This document shows, one piece after another, positions 56,933 to 64,000 of a stretch of DNA of 64,000 bases (positions are counted from its first letter, which is position 1; every line of letters begins with the position of its first letter). Made by a program: the position numbers and the translations under genes. The stretch comes from Halomarina litorea. GTDB taxonomy: Archaea; Halobacteriota; Halobacteria; Halobacteriales; Haloarculaceae. The notes below the pieces were generated by a model. That model saw only the letters and a program-made list of their open reading frames with translations. It was not told the origin of the DNA and did no database searches. The stretch spans positions 1,426,001 through 1,490,000 of the forward strand of contig NZ_CP100448.1 of the NCBI RefSeq assembly GCF_024227715.1, written 5' to 3'.

Positions 56933-58102
56933 TCAGCGAATCGCGCCCCCCTCGCGGAGCCGTTCGAGGTCCTCGTCGCTCACGCCCGCCGCCGAGAGGA
57001 GTTCGGCGGTGTGTTCGCCGTGGCCGGGCACCGACTCGTCGGTCTCCGGGCGGTCACAGACCGCCGGGAAGCCCACGCGGGGGTGGTCGCCGCCCTGGAC
57101 CACGTCGCGGGCGGCGAACTGTTCGTCGGCGACGGCCTCCGCGGGCGTGAGGACGGGTTCGACCGCCGTGTCGGGGCCGAGCGCGTCCGCCCACTCGTCG
57201 CGCGTCCGCCCCGCGAACAGCGAGTCGAGTTCTTCGCGGAGGGCCGCCTGCTCGGCCGGGTCCTCCGTCCCGTGGTACGAGACGAGGTCCTCGCGGTCGA
57301 CGCCCCGGCAGAACGCCTCCCAGAACTGGGGTTCGAGCGCCCCCAGGGTGACGAACCGCCCGTCGGCCGTCTCGTAGACGTCGTACCACGGGTAGCCGCC
57401 GGTCAGCGGCGTCCCGCCCGGTCGCGGTCCCTCGCCGCCCCCGTCGGCCGCCGTGAGCGCCCCGTGGGCGACCGTCTGGGAGAACGACAGCACCACGTCG
57501 GTCATCGACACGTCGACGTACTCGCCGCCGCCGCCACCGAGTTCGCGCGAGAGGAGGGCGCTCACGACGCCGAACGCGGCACAGAGTCCACCGCCGAGGT
57601 CGGCGACCTGGTAGCCGGGCGTGGAGGGGGCGTCGTCCTCGCCGTCGCGACTCATGTCGAGAAAGCCCGTCCGACCCACGTAGTTCAGGTCGTGACCCGC
57701 CCGGTCCGACAGCGGACCGGTCTGGCCGTACCCCGTCAGCGAGCAGTAGACGAGGTCCGGGTTGTACTCCCGCAGGGTGTCGAAGTCCACACCGAGGCGC
57801 TCGACGACGCCGGGGCGGAAGCCCTCGATGACCACGTCGCTCTCCTCGACGAGCGCGTAGAACGCCTCGCACGCGTCGTCGTCCTTCAGGTCGAGGGCGA
57901 CCGAGCGCTTCCCCCGGTTGACGCCGTCGAAGACGCCGCCGACCCCGCGGTCGGTGGTGGGGGGCATGTGTCGGGCGTAGTCGCCCGCACCGGTGTCTTC
58001 GACTTTCACCACGTCGGCGCCGAGGTCGGCGAGCAACTGGGTGGCGTAGGGGCCGGGAAGCAGGCGGGTCAGGTCGAGAACGCGGATGCCATCGAGGCGC
58101 AT
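56933..58102 (-). CDS. CaiB/BaiF CoA-transferase family protein (AMACR-like)
   Basis: This 389-residue class III CoA-transferase family protein has LDGIRVLDLTRLLPGPYATQ, LADLGADVVKVEDTGAGD, GFRPGVVERLGVDF, YCSLTGYGQTGPLSDRAGHDLNY and QVADLGGGLCAAFGVVSALL. The GHDLNY and VADLGGG pairs are those of alpha-methylacyl-CoA racemase (His and Asp bases), while true transferases usually carry a different active Asp context. The likely reaction is epimerisation of 2-methylacyl-CoA in branched-chain or isoprenoid degradation. ATG 58102 starts MRLDGIRVL; the longer frame is low complexity. It is near an acyl-CoA ligase and dehydrogenase, supporting this view. Confidence 0.86.
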   Translation of the reverse strand: MRLDGIRVLDLTRLLPGPYATQLLADLGADVVKVEDTGAGDYARHMPPTTDRGVGGVFDGVNRGKRSVALDLKDDDACEAFYALVEESDVVIEGFRPGVVERLGVDFDTLREYNPDLVYCSLTGYGQTGPLSDRAGHDLNYVGRTGFLDMSRDGEDDAPSTPGYQVADLGGGLCAAFGVVSALLSRELGGGGGEYVDVSMTDVVLSFSQTVAHGALTAADGGGEGPRPGGTPLTGGYPWYDVYETADGRFVTLGALEPQFWEAFCRGVDREDLVSYHGTEDPAEQAALREELDSLFAGRTRDEWADALGPDTAVEPVLTPAEAVADEQFAARDVVQGGDHPRVGFPAVCDRPETDESVPGHGEHTAELLSAAGVSDEDLERLREGGAIR

Positions 58103-58146
58103 ACCACGCGGTGAGGGGGCGGGGGGCTTAAGATTCAGTCCCGCGC

Positions 58147-58749
58147 TCACCCCACCCGGTCGACGGTGAGGAAGGTGAGCGGCTGGAGCTGTCCCACGAC
58201 GACCGCCGGGTCGGAGGGTGCGGTGCTGCTGTAGGTGACGAAGACGTCGACGGACTCCCCCGCGTGGAGGTCGACGAGTTTCGACACGGAGGCGGTGGTG
58301 TTGACGTCCGTCGCGCCCGCGGCGACGGACATCGCCCGCGGAGTGCTGTTGACCCGGACGAGGAGTTTCACCCCCGCGCCGCGCACCGTGGGGATGTGGA
58401 ACTCGCCGGCGGTGTCTATCCGGTAGCGCCCGGAGGCCGAGGCGGTGTACTGGCCCGTCTCGGCGTCGTAGTTCCCCCCGTCGTCGAACGCCACCCGGTC
58501 GAACGTGACGACCCGCCCCGACGACTGCGGGAGGTCGATGGACGACCCGAGCGACGCCGAGAACGCCTCGCTCGCCATCTGCGCGCCCGCCGTCCCCGCC
58601 GACCCCAGACCGAGACCCCCCGCGACGCCGAGCAACCCGAGTGCGGTCCGGCGACTCAGCGACAGGCCCGCGAGTCCTCCCGTGGTCTCCCCGCGCCGTG
58701 GCTCCCCGCCTCCCGCATTCCTGTCAGTCCCCCGTTTGTTTCCCGTCAT
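58147..58749 (-). CDS. Tat-exported C1q-like domain protein
   Basis: This 200-residue protein has a polar start, a Tat motif (LSRRTALGLLGVAGG, 31-45) with probable cleavage near AGA-Q57, and a C-terminal beta domain (60-200). The domain follows the C1q/TNF-like pattern: AFSASLGSS, VVTFDRVAFDDGGNYDAETG, then YTASASGRYRIDTAGEF, KLVDLHAGESVDVFVTY and a terminal hydrophobic LTFLTVDRV. In C1q proteins V-x-F-x-x-V-x-x-N-x-G-x-x-Y-D-x-x-T-G-x-F-T is the signature. They form trimers that bind ligands. Such domains are uncommon in archaea. There is no collagen-like stalk. A surface adhesin or structural role is possible. Confidence 0.7.
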   Translation of the reverse strand: MTGNKRGTDRNAGGGEPRRGETTGGLAGLSLSRRTALGLLGVAGGLGLGSAGTAGAQMASEAFSASLGSSIDLPQSSGRVVTFDRVAFDDGGNYDAETGQYTASASGRYRIDTAGEFHIPTVRGAGVKLLVRVNSTPRAMSVAAGATDVNTTASVSKLVDLHAGESVDVFVTYSSTAPSDPAVVVGQLQPLTFLTVDRVG

Positions 58750-58786
58750 GTGTGACTCGCGATACCGTGAATCATGGGTCTGGAAG

Positions 58787-58794
58787 GATAAATC
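58787..58794 (-). promoter_or_regulatory. TATA box of the C1q-like gene
   Basis: gataaatc on the plus strand, read as gatttatc on the minus strand, lies 38-45 bases before the ATG at 58749. It is the only AT cluster near that start, so a short leader of about 10-15 bases is expected. Confidence 0.55.
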
Positions 58795-59049
58795 GTTCGC
58801 GTCCCGGGGAGTGTCCGGATGCCATTCTCCCCGACGCGCAGCGGCGAGGGTGTGTGCCACCACCGTGGCGTTCCGGGCCGCGCGCGAGGGGGAGACGGGT
58901 GGTCACCCCTGCGCACTGGCGGTCTGTCGAGTCGGCCCACCTGTGTCCGTTCCGACCGTGTGTGCTCGCACCGCCGTACATCGCGTGTCCCACTACCGAC
59001 GACCAGCCGCGTGTGCCAGCCGTCAGTATGTCCCAGTAGGTGTTAGGGG

Positions 59050-59060
59050 ATATAAATATC
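59050..59060 (+). promoter_or_regulatory. TATA box of the acyl-CoA ligase gene
   Basis: atataaatatc is a strong archaeal TATA sequence 70-80 bases before the ligase start at 59130. Transcription should begin near 59085, giving a leader of about 45 bases. A leader of that length is unusual among the genes here, most of which have boxes 25-40 bases before the ATG, and leaves room for regulation or an earlier non-ATG start. Confidence 0.6.
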
Positions 59061-59129
59061 TCGCCGAGTGTCACTTACTGGGAGTCCGAACAGCTATGGT
59101 GTGTGATATGGCATGTGGCTACACACGCC

Positions 59130-60794
59130 ATGATGGACGTTCCACTCACGCTGAACGGGCTACTGGACCGGGCCGTCGACCTCTTCCCGGACCGCGAGAT
59201 CGTGACGAAGACCCCCTCCGGCGACCTCCATCGCTACACCTACGCGGACCTCGGGGTGCGGGTGGCGCAACTCGCCCACGCCCTCGACGACCTCGGCGTC
59301 GGCCGTGGCGAACGGGTCGCCACGGTCGCGGCCAACAACTACCGCCACCTCGAACTGTACTTCGGGCCGCCGTGTTCGGGTCGGTCGATGCACATGTGCA
59401 ACATGCGCCTGCCCGACGACCACTTCCAGTTCATCGTCAACGACGCCGAGGACCGGGTACTGTTCGTGGATCCGGCGTTCCTCGAGAAGGTGGAGGCGAA
59501 CGCGGATTCGCTGGAGACGGTCGAACAGTACGTCGTCCTCGCCGACGAGGTACCCGACACCTCGCTGGACCCGGTCGTGGCCTACGAGGACCTCCTCGAC
59601 GGCCACCCGACGGAGTACGACTGGCCCGACATCGACGAGGAGAGCGAGTGCGGGATGTGCTACACCTCCGGGACGACGGGCAAGCCGAAGGGCGTCGCCT
59701 ACACCCACCGGGGCATCCACCTCCACAGCCTCATGTCGGGGCACACCGACGCCAACGGCATCGGGGAGGCCGATACCGTCCTTCCGGTCGTCCCGATGTT
59801 CCACGCCAACGGGTGGGGCATCCCCTACGCCGCCACGTTCGTCGGCGCGAAGCAGGTCCTGCCCGGCGTCCACACGGACCCCGGCTCTGTCGCGGAACTC
59901 ATCGACGGCGAGGAGGTGACCATGTCCGCCGCCGTCCCGACCATCTGGCTGGAGATGGCCCAGTATCTCGACGAGAACCCCGAGGTGGACATCTCGAACA
60001 TCGACCGCCTCACCGTCGGCGGCTCCGCCCCGCCCGAGTCGCTCATCCGCAAGTACGACGAGCGATACGACGCGCCCATCCTGCAGGGCTGGGGGATGAC
60101 CGAAACCTCCCCGCTGGGGACGCTGAGCACCCTCCGGAAGGAAGTCGCGGACGCCGACCCCGAAGAACAGTACCGCCGCCGGGCGATGGCGGGGGTCCCC
60201 GTCCCCGGGATGCAACTGCGAATCCGAGATGAAGACGGCGAGGACCTGCCCCACGACGGCGAGGCGATGGGCGAACTGCAGGTCAGAAGCCCGTGGGTCG
60301 TCGACTCCTACCACAACCGCCCGGAGGCGAACCGCGAGTCGTTCGTCGAGGACGTCCCCGCGAGCGACGCGAGCGGGGAGCAGCGAGACTCGTCTCGCGA
60401 GCGGTGGCTCAGAACGGGCGACATCGCCACCGTCGACGAACTGGGGTACGTCGACATCGTCGACCGGACGAAGGACGTCATCAAGTCCGGCGGGGAGTGG
60501 ATTTCGAGCGTCGAACTGGAGAACGAACTGATGGCCCACGAGGCCGTCGCGGAGGCCACCGTCATCGCCGTCGACCACGAGAAGTGGCAGGAGCGGCCGA
60601 TGGCCTGCGTCGTCCTGCGGGAGGGCCACGACGCGACCGACGAGGACCTGCGCGAGCACCTCGCAGACCGGTTCCCCAAGTGGTGGCTCCCCGAGACGTA
60701 CCGCTTCGTCGACGCCATCCCTCGCACCTCGACGGGCAAGTTCGACAAGATGACCCTCCGCGAGGAGTTCGGGGATGTGCGACTGGGGGAGTAG
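59130..60794 (+). CDS. Acyl-CoA ligase (AMP-binding)
   Basis: This 554-residue ANL-family enzyme activates a medium- or long-chain fatty or branched acid to its acyl-CoA through an acyl-adenylate. The phosphate loop CYTSGTTGKPKGV lies at about 175-187, QGWGMTETSPLG at about 320-331, and LRTGDIATVDELGYVDIVDR and SGGEWISSVELEN follow. The C-terminal catalytic Lys is in RTSTGKFDKM. FGPPCSGRSMHMCNMRLPDD resembles the FadD/AlkK group. Two adjacent ATGs (59130, 59133) are possible. An insert rich in Ser and Asp (ASDASGEQRDSS) is typical of halophiles. It is followed by a hairpin-rich gap and an acyl-CoA dehydrogenase on the same strand. Confidence 0.92.
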   Translation: MMDVPLTLNGLLDRAVDLFPDREIVTKTPSGDLHRYTYADLGVRVAQLAHALDDLGVGRGERVATVAANNYRHLELYFGPPCSGRSMHMCNMRLPDDHFQFIVNDAEDRVLFVDPAFLEKVEANADSLETVEQYVVLADEVPDTSLDPVVAYEDLLDGHPTEYDWPDIDEESECGMCYTSGTTGKPKGVAYTHRGIHLHSLMSGHTDANGIGEADTVLPVVPMFHANGWGIPYAATFVGAKQVLPGVHTDPGSVAELIDGEEVTMSAAVPTIWLEMAQYLDENPEVDISNIDRLTVGGSAPPESLIRKYDERYDAPILQGWGMTETSPLGTLSTLRKEVADADPEEQYRRRAMAGVPVPGMQLRIRDEDGEDLPHDGEAMGELQVRSPWVVDSYHNRPEANRESFVEDVPASDASGEQRDSSRERWLRTGDIATVDELGYVDIVDRTKDVIKSGGEWISSVELENELMAHEAVAEATVIAVDHEKWQERPMACVVLREGHDATDEDLREHLADRFPKWWLPETYRFVDAIPRTSTGKFDKMTLREEFGDVRLGE

Positions 60795-60795
60795 C

Positions 60796-60980
60796 GCGGT
60801 TCGGAGGGCCCGAAGGGGCCGAGAACCGCGGAGTCCGAACGGCGACTGTCGGGTGCCGTGAGGAGTAGGGAGGTTCGAGCGTAGCGAGAACCTCCAACAG
60901 AACGAGCGGGGAACGATAGTGACCCGCGAGTAGCGCGGGTCGGAGTGCGTGATTCGGAGCGAGCTACGCGAGCGAGAATC
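60796..60980. repeat. Array of four stem-loops between acyl-CoA ligase and dehydrogenase
   Basis: This intergenic stretch contains serial palindromes: gcggttc/gaaccgc (60796-60802 with 60823-60829, with a second inner ggccc/gggcc pair), ggaggttc/gaacctcc (60869-60876 with 60888-60895), gacccgcg/cgcgggtc (60921-60928 with 60934-60941) and gattc/gaatc (60951-60955 with 60976-60980). Loops two to four carry variants of gagcgtagcga. The array has no T runs, no open frame and no transposase. The rest of the gap to 61095 shows only a weak box near 61064 (ggttaagac) for the next gene. Confidence 0.7.
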
Positions 60981-61095
60981 GCGGGATCTGAAGGGTCCGG
61001 GAACCGCGAGCGAGACTGACGGAAGCCGCGGTCCCTGCCCTTGGTACCGAGCGCGGCCACCCAGCGGTTAAGACCCCTCGCCCGGAGGTGGCGGT

Positions 61096-62319
61096 ATGGC
61101 AACGCAGGACACGGTCCCGTCCGGGGTCAGTTTCGAGGAGGACGAGGAGTGGCGGCTCATTCGTGGGAGCCTCGACGAGTTCGTCGAGCGGGAGGTCGAC
61201 CCGCTGGAGGACGACCTCGGCGAGACGTGGTCGAACCCGCGCAAGCGCCACGAGGACGACGGGCGACTGGTCGAGGAGGCGCTGGAGGCGATACGTGAGG
61301 TCCGACGCAAGAGTGCCGAGGCGGGCTTCTACGCGATGAACCTCCCCGAGGAGGCGGGGGGCGAAGGCGTCTCGAACGTGACGTGGTACCGCGCGAAGAA
61401 GCACGTCGCCAGCCACGGGACGGGACTCGCGAGCGAGATACTCGCCGGGCCGGAGGGACCGAAACCGCTCCTCCTACAGGCCGAGGGCGAGCAAGTCGAG
61501 GAGTACCTGAAACCGGTCGTCCGCGCCGAGAAGTCCACCGGGTTCGGCCAGACCGAACCGGGAGCGGGGTCGGACTCGCCGAACATGGAGACGCGCGCCG
61601 AGAAGGACGGCGACGAGTGGGTCATCGACGGCACGAAACAGTGGATCACGAACGCCCCCTACGCCGACTTCCTGCAGGTGTTCGCCCGGACGACGCCACA
61701 GGCGGAGGCGGGGCGCTACGGCGGCATCACCTGCTTTCTCGTCGAAGCCGACGAGTACGAGGTTGGCAGTTTCAACAACGCCGTGGGGGCCGAGGGACTG
61801 CAGGCCGAGGTCCACCTCGACGGCGTGCGCGTGCCCAACTCGCGGGTGCTGGGGACGCCCGACGAGGCGTTCTACGAGGCGATGGGCTTCCTCTCGCTGG
61901 GCCGGATGGAACTCGGCGCGGAGGCGGTCGGCTTCGGTGAGTACCTCCTCGACCGGGCGGTCCAGTACGCGAACGACCGCGAGGCGTTCGGGCACTCCAT
62001 CGGGTCGTTCCAGGGCATCTCCCACAAGGTCGCGAAGGGGCGGGCGCACAACTACGCTGCCGACGCCGCGGGCCTGAAACTCGCCTGGAAGATGGACGAC
62101 GGACAGGAGGCCATCGAGGACTCCTCCGTGTTCAAGTACGTCGCCACGAACGCGATGTGGGACATCGCCGACGACACGGTGCAGGTCCACGGGGGCAACG
62201 GCCTCGCGGAGGACAACCCGTTCATGGACCACCTCCACTACGCGCGCCTCCTGCGCATCGTGGAGGGCACCGACGAGATTCAGCTCAACACCATCGCCAA
62301 GCAGATGGGCGTCGAGTAG
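61096..62319 (+). CDS. Acyl-CoA dehydrogenase
   Basis: This 407-residue FAD enzyme introduces a trans-2 double bond into acyl-CoA. Conserved blocks are the N-terminal helical domain with FYAMNLPEEAGGEG, FGQTEPGAGSDSPNMETRA (the FAD/substrate region), WVIDGTKQWITNAPYAD, REAFGHSIGSFQGISHKVA and VQVHGGNGLAEDNPFMDHLHYARLLRIVEGTDEIQ split across the C terminus. The glutamate in VEGTDEIQ lies where short-chain members have their catalytic base region. The chain-length class cannot be fixed. It is downstream of the ligase, so fatty or branched acids may pass from one to the other. ATG 61096 is preceded by ggttaagacc about 30 bases upstream. Confidence 0.92.
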   Translation: MATQDTVPSGVSFEEDEEWRLIRGSLDEFVEREVDPLEDDLGETWSNPRKRHEDDGRLVEEALEAIREVRRKSAEAGFYAMNLPEEAGGEGVSNVTWYRAKKHVASHGTGLASEILAGPEGPKPLLLQAEGEQVEEYLKPVVRAEKSTGFGQTEPGAGSDSPNMETRAEKDGDEWVIDGTKQWITNAPYADFLQVFARTTPQAEAGRYGGITCFLVEADEYEVGSFNNAVGAEGLQAEVHLDGVRVPNSRVLGTPDEAFYEAMGFLSLGRMELGAEAVGFGEYLLDRAVQYANDREAFGHSIGSFQGISHKVAKGRAHNYAADAAGLKLAWKMDDGQEAIEDSSVFKYVATNAMWDIADDTVQVHGGNGLAEDNPFMDHLHYARLLRIVEGTDEIQLNTIAKQMGVE

Positions 62320-62328
62320 CGCGCTCGC

Positions 62329-62553
62329 CTACCGGCCCGCCGGTCGTCGGGGGTCGAAGTCATCCGCCGACTGCGTTCGTCTCGCCCGGACATACGAGCG
62401 CGCCCCGACCAGCACCGTCGCCAGTGCGAGGAGGCCGACGGCGAGGTTCACCGTCATCAGCGCGAAACACGCGAGCAGAACCGTGAGCACGAGCCACGCC
62501 CCACGCAGGGCGAGGGCCGCGTCGACGCGACGGAGGAGTTCCGGGTCGGTCAT
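62329..62553 (-). CDS. Small two-helix membrane protein
   Basis: This 74-residue protein has MTDPELLRRVDAALALRGAW followed by two adjacent hydrophobic helices (about 20-38 and 40-56, LVLTVLLACFALMTVNLAVG and LLALATVLVGA) and a basic-polar tail with RSYVRARRTQSADDFDP. No family is recognised. ATG 62553 was chosen because the 20 residues upstream in the longer frame have no conserved character. It is convergent with the acyl-CoA dehydrogenase (nine bases apart) and downstream of an SDR on the same strand. The function is unknown. Confidence 0.6.
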   Translation of the reverse strand: MTDPELLRRVDAALALRGAWLVLTVLLACFALMTVNLAVGLLALATVLVGARSYVRARRTQSADDFDPRRPAGR

Positions 62554-62597
62554 GGTACGAGGAGGCGCGCCGGGGAGATGAACGAGCGCCGACCACA

Positions 62598-63377
62598 CTA
62601 CTGCGCCAGCCACCCGCCGTCGACGGGGAACGACTGTCCCGTGACGTAGCTCGACGCCTCGCTGGCGAGGAAGACGGCGAGGCCCTTCAGTTCCGACGGG
62701 TCGCCCCGTCGCCCGAGCAGGGTGCGCTGGTCGATGGCCCGGTCGAACCGCTCGCGGCCCTCCTCGGAGAGGGCACCGAGGCCCGAATCGAGCAGGTCGG
62801 TGTCGAAGAACCCCGGCGCGATGGCGTTGACGCGGATGTCGTGTCTGGCGAAGGAGACTGCCATCTCGCGTGTCAGGTTCACCACCCCTCCCTTCGCGGC
62901 GCTGTAGGCCGGTTGCGTCCCCGCGAGACTCCCGACGTGGCCGTAGATCGAGGCCGTCGTGACGATGCTCCCCCCGCCCGTCTCGCGCATGGCCCGCGCC
63001 GCCTCCCGGCAGGTGAGGAAGACGCCGGTGAGGTTCACGTCAAGGACCGCACGCCACTCGTCGAGGTCGTACTCGGCCACGGGGGCCTGTACGCCGCCGA
63101 CGCCCGCGTTGGCGAACGCGACGTCGAGGCCGCCGAGGTCCGCCGCGGTCCGGGCGACGCTCTCTTCCATCGCCATCTCGTCGGTCACGTCCGCATCCAG
63201 CGCGAGCGAGCGGGTGTCGAGACCCGCCGCCGTCTCGCTCGCGGCGTCGGCGTCCACGTCGAGGCACGCGACGGCCGCGCCCGCCTCCGAGAGCGCCTCG
63301 GCGTACGCGCGGCCGATGCCCCCGCCCGCGCCCGTCACGAGCGCGACCGACCCCGCGAGGTCGAACTGCTCCGGCAT
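62598..63377 (-). CDS. SDR family oxidoreductase
   Basis: This short-chain dehydrogenase of about 259 residues has TGAGGGIG as the cofactor loop, CLDVDAD after the second strand (the Asp suggests NAD), FANAGVGG, a catalytic Ser in TTASIYG and Tyr-Lys in YSAAKGGVVNL. The C terminus GLAVFLASEASSYVTGQSFPVDGGW is typical of FabG-like and 3-hydroxyacyl-CoA dehydrogenases. ATG 63377 (MPEQFDLAG) starts just before the first strand; ATG 63404 would add nine residues. It is paralogous to the next SDR on the same strand, with near-identical DNA in places, indicating tandem duplication. Confidence 0.88.
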   Translation of the reverse strand: MPEQFDLAGSVALVTGAGGGIGRAYAEALSEAGAAVACLDVDADAASETAAGLDTRSLALDADVTDEMAMEESVARTAADLGGLDVAFANAGVGGVQAPVAEYDLDEWRAVLDVNLTGVFLTCREAARAMRETGGGSIVTTASIYGHVGSLAGTQPAYSAAKGGVVNLTREMAVSFARHDIRVNAIAPGFFDTDLLDSGLGALSEEGRERFDRAIDQRTLLGRRGDPSELKGLAVFLASEASSYVTGQSFPVDGGWLAQ

Positions 63378-63479
63378 GCTCCTGTCTCCGTTCCCGTCTC
63401 CCATAGCAGGGGCTCTCGCCGGAGCTATATCCGTCTTGACGTGCGACGGGGCGGGTGCAGGCGTCCCCGGACCGCACGG

Positions 63480-64000
63480 TCAGCGCGCCAGCCAGCCGCC
63501 GTCGACTGGAATCGTCTGGCCGGTCAGGTACGACGCGGCGGGCGAGGCGAGGAACACCGCGGTCCCCATCAGGGCCGCCGGGTCGGCGGGGCGGTCGGAG
63601 AGCGTCCGACGGCCCAGCGCCTCGTCGCGTTCCGCGACGGCCGTCTCCGAGAGCGTCCCAATGGCATCGTCGGCAAGGTCGGTGCTGACGAACCCCGGCG
63701 CGATGGCGTTGACGCGGATGCCGTGCGGGAGGAGTGCGACGGCCATCTCGCGTGTCAGGTTCGTCACGCCGCCCTTCGAGGCGGCGTACGCCGGTGCGGT
63801 CCCGGTGTAGCTCCCGACGAACCCGTAGATGGACGCGGTGCTGACGATTCGGCCCGCCGTGCCCGCGTCCATCATCGCCCGGGCGGCGGCACGCGCCGTG
63901 AGGAAGACGCCGGTGAGGTTCACGTCGAGGACCGCACGCCAGTCTGCGAGCGACAGGTCGTAGAACGGCTCCCGGGCACCGCCGATACCCGCGTTCGGGA
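63480..64000 (-). CDS. SDR family oxidoreductase, N terminus outside window
   Basis: This SDR is cut by the window edge; 173 residues remain from NAGIGGAREPF (the NNAG-like strand) to the TGA at 63480. Visible motifs are catalytic Ser in STASIYG, Tyr-Lys in YAASKGGVTNL, and the C-terminal GTAVFLASPAASYLTGQTIPVDGGW. It is about 65-70 percent identical by eye to the downstream paralogue at 62598, with a 40-base block that is almost the same in DNA. The pair probably diverged after a recent duplication. The reaction is likely oxidation of a hydroxyacyl-CoA or similar alcohol. Confidence 0.88.
   Translation of the reverse strand, partial: PNAGIGGAREPFYDLSLADWRAVLDVNLTGVFLTARAAARAMMDAGTAGRIVSTASIYGFVGSYTGTAPAYAASKGGVTNLTREMAVALLPHGIRVNAIAPGFVSTDLADDAIGTLSETAVAERDEALGRRTLSDRPADPAALMGTAVFLASPAASYLTGQTIPVDGGWLAR

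Larger units (their letters stand above)
58750..59129. other. Divergent intergenic region between C1q-like and acyl-CoA ligase genes
   Basis: These 380 bases contain no convincing gene. Two promoter boxes bracket the region: gatttatc on the minus strand (58794-58787), 38 bases before the C1q-like ATG, and gatataaatatc (58049 equivalent in the feature at 59050-59060) on the plus strand. The 250 bases between them are less GC-rich than the coding flanks and hold only spurious short frames. No repeat or operator was recognised. Confidence 0.5.

Noticed and set aside
58772-59074. 100-residue minus-strand frame in the divergent gap
   Set aside because: Starts inside the ligase promoter, covers both TATA boxes, and has no recognisable domain or signal.
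60796-60980. Palindromes considered as ends of an insertion sequence
   Set aside because: No transposase frame and no flanking target duplication; stems differ from each other.

Overview
The window is about 64 kb of chromosome from a halophilic archaeon (class Halobacteria). It is very GC-rich, its proteins are Asp/Glu-rich, promoters are short AT boxes 25-40 bases before start codons, and many exported proteins carry twin-arginine signals or lipoboxes. It encodes haloarchaeal hallmarks: GfcR, TrmB, DUF7344 and bacterio-opsin-activator-type regulators, the archaeal amidotransferase subunit GatE, MptE, and an extracytoplasmic TRAP-TAXI receptor. Genus cannot be fixed from the sequence alone. 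No rRNA, tRNA, CRISPR array, transposase or integrase was seen.

Layout. 1-3353: dodecin end, BolA, a membrane protein and glycerol kinase. 3487-15871: a sugar-degradation island carrying the semi-phosphorylative Entner-Doudoroff set (glucose dehydrogenase, gluconate dehydratase, KDG kinase, KD(P)G aldolase) with two pathway regulators (GfcR and TrmB) and a coupled HAD hydrolase. A perfect TrmB-type operator lies before gluconate dehydratase, and a near-match lies between kdgK and trmB.

Inside that island (6201-10577) sits an unrelated surface-fibre module. It comprises a SipW-like ER-type signal peptidase, a DUF5305 membrane protein, two short secreted proteins with the SipW/TasA/AbpA-type leader, and a membrane-tethered DUF7344 regulator, with a clearly lower-GC core. 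This is the best candidate for an under-described system here.

15903-32156 is mostly housekeeping: a beta-grasp protein lacking Gly-Gly, fumarase, GatE, TrmJ, a Bat-type regulator, two tandem M48 proteases plus a frameshifted third tail, dihydropteroate synthase and MptE (pterin synthesis), a quinone oxidoreductase, and a glycolate/lactate dehydrogenase. 32220-39375 holds a ThDP-dependent 2-oxoacid decarboxylase-like enzyme, a TRAP-TAXI transporter, and an F420/flavin oxidoreductase coupled to an SDR.

39460-52538 mixes lipoproteins, an MBL hydrolase, an HtrA protease, HAD, SDR, PfkB kinase, EamA exporter, PhoD phosphatase, several small regulators, and two tiny proteins (55 and 52 aa). 52640-64000 carries gamma-glutamyltransferase, an FMN 2-hydroxyacid oxidase, a second LLM oxidoreductase, a CaiB/AMACR-type enzyme, a C1q-like secreted protein, an acyl-CoA ligase, an acyl-CoA dehydrogenase and tandem SDRs. 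Together these look like an acyl-CoA catabolic neighbourhood.
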